Assembly (NCBI GenBank): GCA_900618425.1
Contig: UZAN01039377.1
Span: 1-64,000, forward strand
Length of the DNA stretch: 64,000 bases
Reading direction: 5' to 3'
Origin: Echinostoma caproni
Lineage: Eukaryota > Platyhelminthes > Trematoda > Plagiorchiida > Echinostomatidae
Position numbers and translations under genes: made by a program. The notes beneath the pieces are model-generated. The model was not told the origin of the DNA. It saw nothing but the letters and a program-made list of their open reading frames with translations, and did no database searches. Shown here one piece after another: positions 61,500-64,000 of this stretch (the stretch's first letter is position 1; the number at the start of each line of letters is the position of its first letter).

Positions 61500-61536
61500 C
61501 CGACATTTCGATTACCGTGGGTAACCTTTATCAAGG
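61500..61536 (-). ncRNA. Hammerhead-like motif at the Penelope-like 3' end
   Basis: Minus strand: GCC, TTGATAA (CTGATGA with two transitions), then a 7-bp stem GGTTACC/GGTAATC with loop CAC, then GAAA, TG, T and C, then GGC. The outer stem pairs GCC with GGC and continues as AAAAT/ATTTT after a small internal loop. Minimal hammerheads with a one-pair stem III (GAAACGTC) are known from Penelope-like elements; here GAAATGTC shows a C-to-T change. The core transitions suggest a decayed ribozyme. Confidence 0.55.
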
Positions 61537-62185
61537 CGATTTTACAATCGAATGAGTCAGGAACAGTTTGCCAACTAACCTCTGACGTATTGTGTCCGTG
61601 TCTATGTGTACGTCACTGATCCGGATCGGGCGTTGGGTACATCCGTTTGTGCAATGTTTGCCTGTGGGAACGGGGTTATCTGAGGTGAAATCAGCCTTAG
61701 AAAGAGTGCTGGCAAGTGATGTTACCCCTGTCCAGATGCTCGAAACCCCTACCCCGTCGTTTCGGTTTACACACCCAGGATAGGCACTACTTGCCAAAGC
61801 CTCGGCGTATAGGCGCTCGGTGTTTGTTCGAAAACCTCATTGGAGAATTTTTGTGTTTTCATAGTCGATACAATGTCCTTCGACAATGGCATGAAGTGCG
61901 ATTGCCCAATCTCGTTCGAGTTTGTTGAGGTGCGTGGCATTAGTGGGTCTCAATTTTTCTTTTCTTCGATATTCCGTGATTCTCACTCCAAGCTGTCTGC
62001 ACGCTTGTCCGATGTATTCTGCTGACCAATCCTTGCACTTTATCTTGTAAATGCAGTTGCTTTGGTCCTGCATCTGAATTGGATCTTTGACCTTAGACAG
62101 TGTGTGTTGAGGTATGTTCTCTATCCGGAAGAAAACCCGGATGTTTTAACTACCTAGGATATTTCTGATTGCCTGAGATGTCCCT

Positions 62186-62610
62186 GNNNNNNNNNNNNNN
62201 NNNNNNNNNNNNNNNNNNNNNNNNNNNNNNNNNNNNNNNNNNNNNNNNNNNNNNNNNNNNNNNNNNNNNNNNNNNNNNNNNNNNNNNNNNNNNNNNNNNN
62301 NNNNNNNNNNNNNNNNNNNNNNNNNNNNNNNNNNNNNNNNNNNNNNNNNNNNNNNNNNNNNNNNNNNNNNNNNNNNNNNNNNNNNNNNNNNNNNNNNNNN
62401 NNNNNNNNNNNNNNNNNNNNNNNNNNNNNNNNNNNNNNNNNNNNNNNNNNNNNNNNNNNNNNNNNNNNNNNNNNNNNNNNNNNNNNNNNNNNNNNNNNNN
62501 NNNNNNNNNNNNNNNNNNNNNNNNNNNNNNNNNNNNNNNNNNNNNNNNNNNNNNNNNNNNNNNNNNNNNNNNNNNNNNNNNNNNNNNNNNNNNNNNNNNN
62601 NNNNNNNNNN
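62186..62610. other. Assembly gap, 425 N
   Basis: A run of Ns inside the Penelope-like element, between the RT thumb and the endonuclease. Frames through it are not real. Confidence 1.
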
Positions 62611-64000
62611 TGTCCCCGATCTGTAGGGTATACCAGCAGATGCCAACCAATCTGTTGGATCCTTGCTTTTCGCGGTTGTTCTAGGTTTGCAAAGCTTGTG
62701 TCGTACAAACCGCTGTGGGTAGTTGTTGTCCTGGAGTACCCGGTTTAAGCGTCGCATTTCTACTTTTCGTGTTGTCTCCTTGGTGCAGAGGTTTTTAACT
62801 CTGTATACCAGTGACGAGATAAGTGAACGTCTTATGCATTGGGGAAGTGCGGAGTCAAAATTCAAATATCTGTCTGAGGGGGCTGGTTTTCTATGGATAC
62901 CTGTTTGAAATGCATGAGATTCACTGATTTTCACACGACAATCTAGAAAGTTGATGACTCTCTCTGGGTTCTCGGTTTCCGTCGTGAATCTTAGCGAGTT
63001 ACACTGATTGTTCAAGCAATGAAGAAAATCTGTCGTTTGATCTGACTTGATGATTGCCAAAGTATCATCGACGAATCTGATGTATATACGAGATAGGTTC
63101 CTAAGTGCAATGAGGGCTTTGATTCTATAGAGTGCGTAAAAAGATTGGCAACAATTGGTGATACAGGGGAACCCATCACAACACCATTAGTCTGTTCGTA
63201 CAATGTGTGTTTGAATGTAAAATATGCGGAAATGAGGCACAGTTCTACTCCATTAATAATTTCATGTGGGTTTAATGAACGACGTTCTGTTAAAGATGCG
63301 TCAGAGATCAATATAGAATGTAAGACAACTAAACTGTTTTTAATGGAAATACTGGTGTACAAGGATACGATGTCAAAACTAACAGCAACTTCATCGCTTT
63401 GTAGTTCAGTAGTCTGTAGAATGCGGGCAAAATGAAAAGCATCATTGACTTGACTCACCACAATTTTTTGATAAGGTTTTAAAAGACTGATGAGATACTT
63501 GACTAATCTGTAGTTTGCACACGGAGTATAGTCCACAATTGGGCGAATGGGTATACCGGGTTTGTGAACTTTTGGTAAGCCATAGAATCTTCCTGGTATA
63601 TTCGTCTTTGGTGCCAAAGAGAACCACAGTGAATTGCCAAGCCTTTATTTTATGGTTGACAAAAATTTGCTGGTTTGAGCTCTGCTTTTGTTTAACATAG
63701 CATTCGCTTTGCTTCCATCGATGGTAATATAGGGTTCATTGTTCAGATGTTTGAGAACCTTGGCTTCATAGTCTGAGCTGTTCAAGATGATCGTGATGTT
63801 GCCTTTGTCTGCCTTCGTGTTGTGGATAGAGGAATCACGCCTCAAGGAGGAAAGAGCGTTTCTTTCTTCTGTTGATATGTTCGGAGAATTGGACTTCTAA
63901 TTCTTAAGGACGTTAAATATTCCCAAGCGGACTTCATTGGTATTTTCTTTTAAAAGCTTCGTTATTGCTTACTCTAGTGAAGGAACCACTCCTTGCATTC

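Larger units (their letters stand above)
61440..64000 (-). mobile_element. Penelope-like element, nearly full, inactivated
   Basis: Minus-strand element running off the right edge. In order it has an N-terminal part with EERNALSSLRRDSSIHNTKA (about 63815-63875) and ADKGN; RT boxes RFYGLPKVHKPGIPIRPIVD (63528-63587), VAVSFDIVSLYTS (about 63360-63400) and NGVVMGSPVSPIVANL (about 63140-63190); the catalytic box IRFVDDTLAII (about 63050-63085); and a thumb to 62612. A 425-N gap follows. Next is the GIY-YIG endonuclease CIYKIKCKDWSAEYIGQ (about 62000-62052) with HAIVEGHCIDYENTKIL, and then a C-terminal tail to 61531. In-frame stops are at 63645-63647, 63897-63899, near 63965 and at 61837-61839 (CGA changed to TGA). 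A one-base deletion lies near 63118. The element is dead. Confidence 0.88.

Noticed and set aside
1..64000. CRISPR arrays, operons, rRNA genes, bona fide tRNA genes
   Set aside because: No regularly spaced direct repeats, no bacterial gene clusters and no complete tRNA or rRNA structures were seen.

Overview
The window looks like draft genomic sequence from a digenean fluke (Trematoda). This rests on four things: a split gene for an 8-kDa-type two-EF-hand calcium-binding protein with a GT-AG intron of about 5.1 kb; several Penelope-like retroelements with both RT and GIY-YIG domains; a CR1-like LINE; and a tRNA-headed SINE family carrying a hammerhead ribozyme, an architecture known from the schistosome S-alpha repeats. 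The sequence is AT-rich, gene-poor and intron-rich, has assembly gaps, and shows no bacterial features such as operons. Family or genus cannot be fixed from sequence alone.

Layout. 0.37-0.64 kb: minus-strand hammerhead SINE (copy A). 3.65-4.43 kb: decayed minus-strand Penelope-like element. 4.98-5.26 kb: a solo LTR with perfect target duplication. 6.04-11.53 kb: the calcium-binding protein gene on the plus strand, with CCAAT and TATA boxes, a 14-nt first coding part, a large intron and a last exon. A candidate minus-strand last exon faces it at 11.87-12.06 kb. 13.3-13.7 kb: two head-to-head hammerhead SINEs (B, F). 13.85 kb: a small membrane-protein-like reading frame. 15.1-15.9 kb: CR1-like LINE with its YADD box. 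19.0-20.3 kb: second Penelope-like element. 20.8-21.0 kb: a second SINE family. 21.46-21.92 kb: candidate exon next to a 732-base gap. 23.6-23.75 kb: a PBS-like site and a 19-bp hairpin. 30.4-33.3 kb: candidate exons on both strands. 37.05 kb: SINE copy E. 40.9-41.1 kb: SINE family 2. 42.7-42.8 kb: Penelope-like 3' end. 47.2-47.4 kb: tRNA-like pair. 53.5-53.9 kb: secreted-protein-like frame. 54.15-54.52 kb: SINE pair C/D. 56.7-57.9 kb: candidate exons and a LINE C-terminus. 59.6 kb: SINE family 2. 61.4-64.0 kb: a long minus-strand Penelope-like element broken by a 425-base gap, at least four stops and one frameshift.

Only the calcium-binding protein is a confident host gene. The other host-gene calls are single open exons supported by splice sites, start codons, signal peptides or nearby AATAAA signals, and are marked tentative. 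The repeats fit a shared-machinery picture: Pol III-type SINEs depend on enzymes from LINEs or Penelope-like elements. Here both the SINEs and at least one Penelope-like element end in hammerhead-type self-cleaving motifs, in various states of decay.
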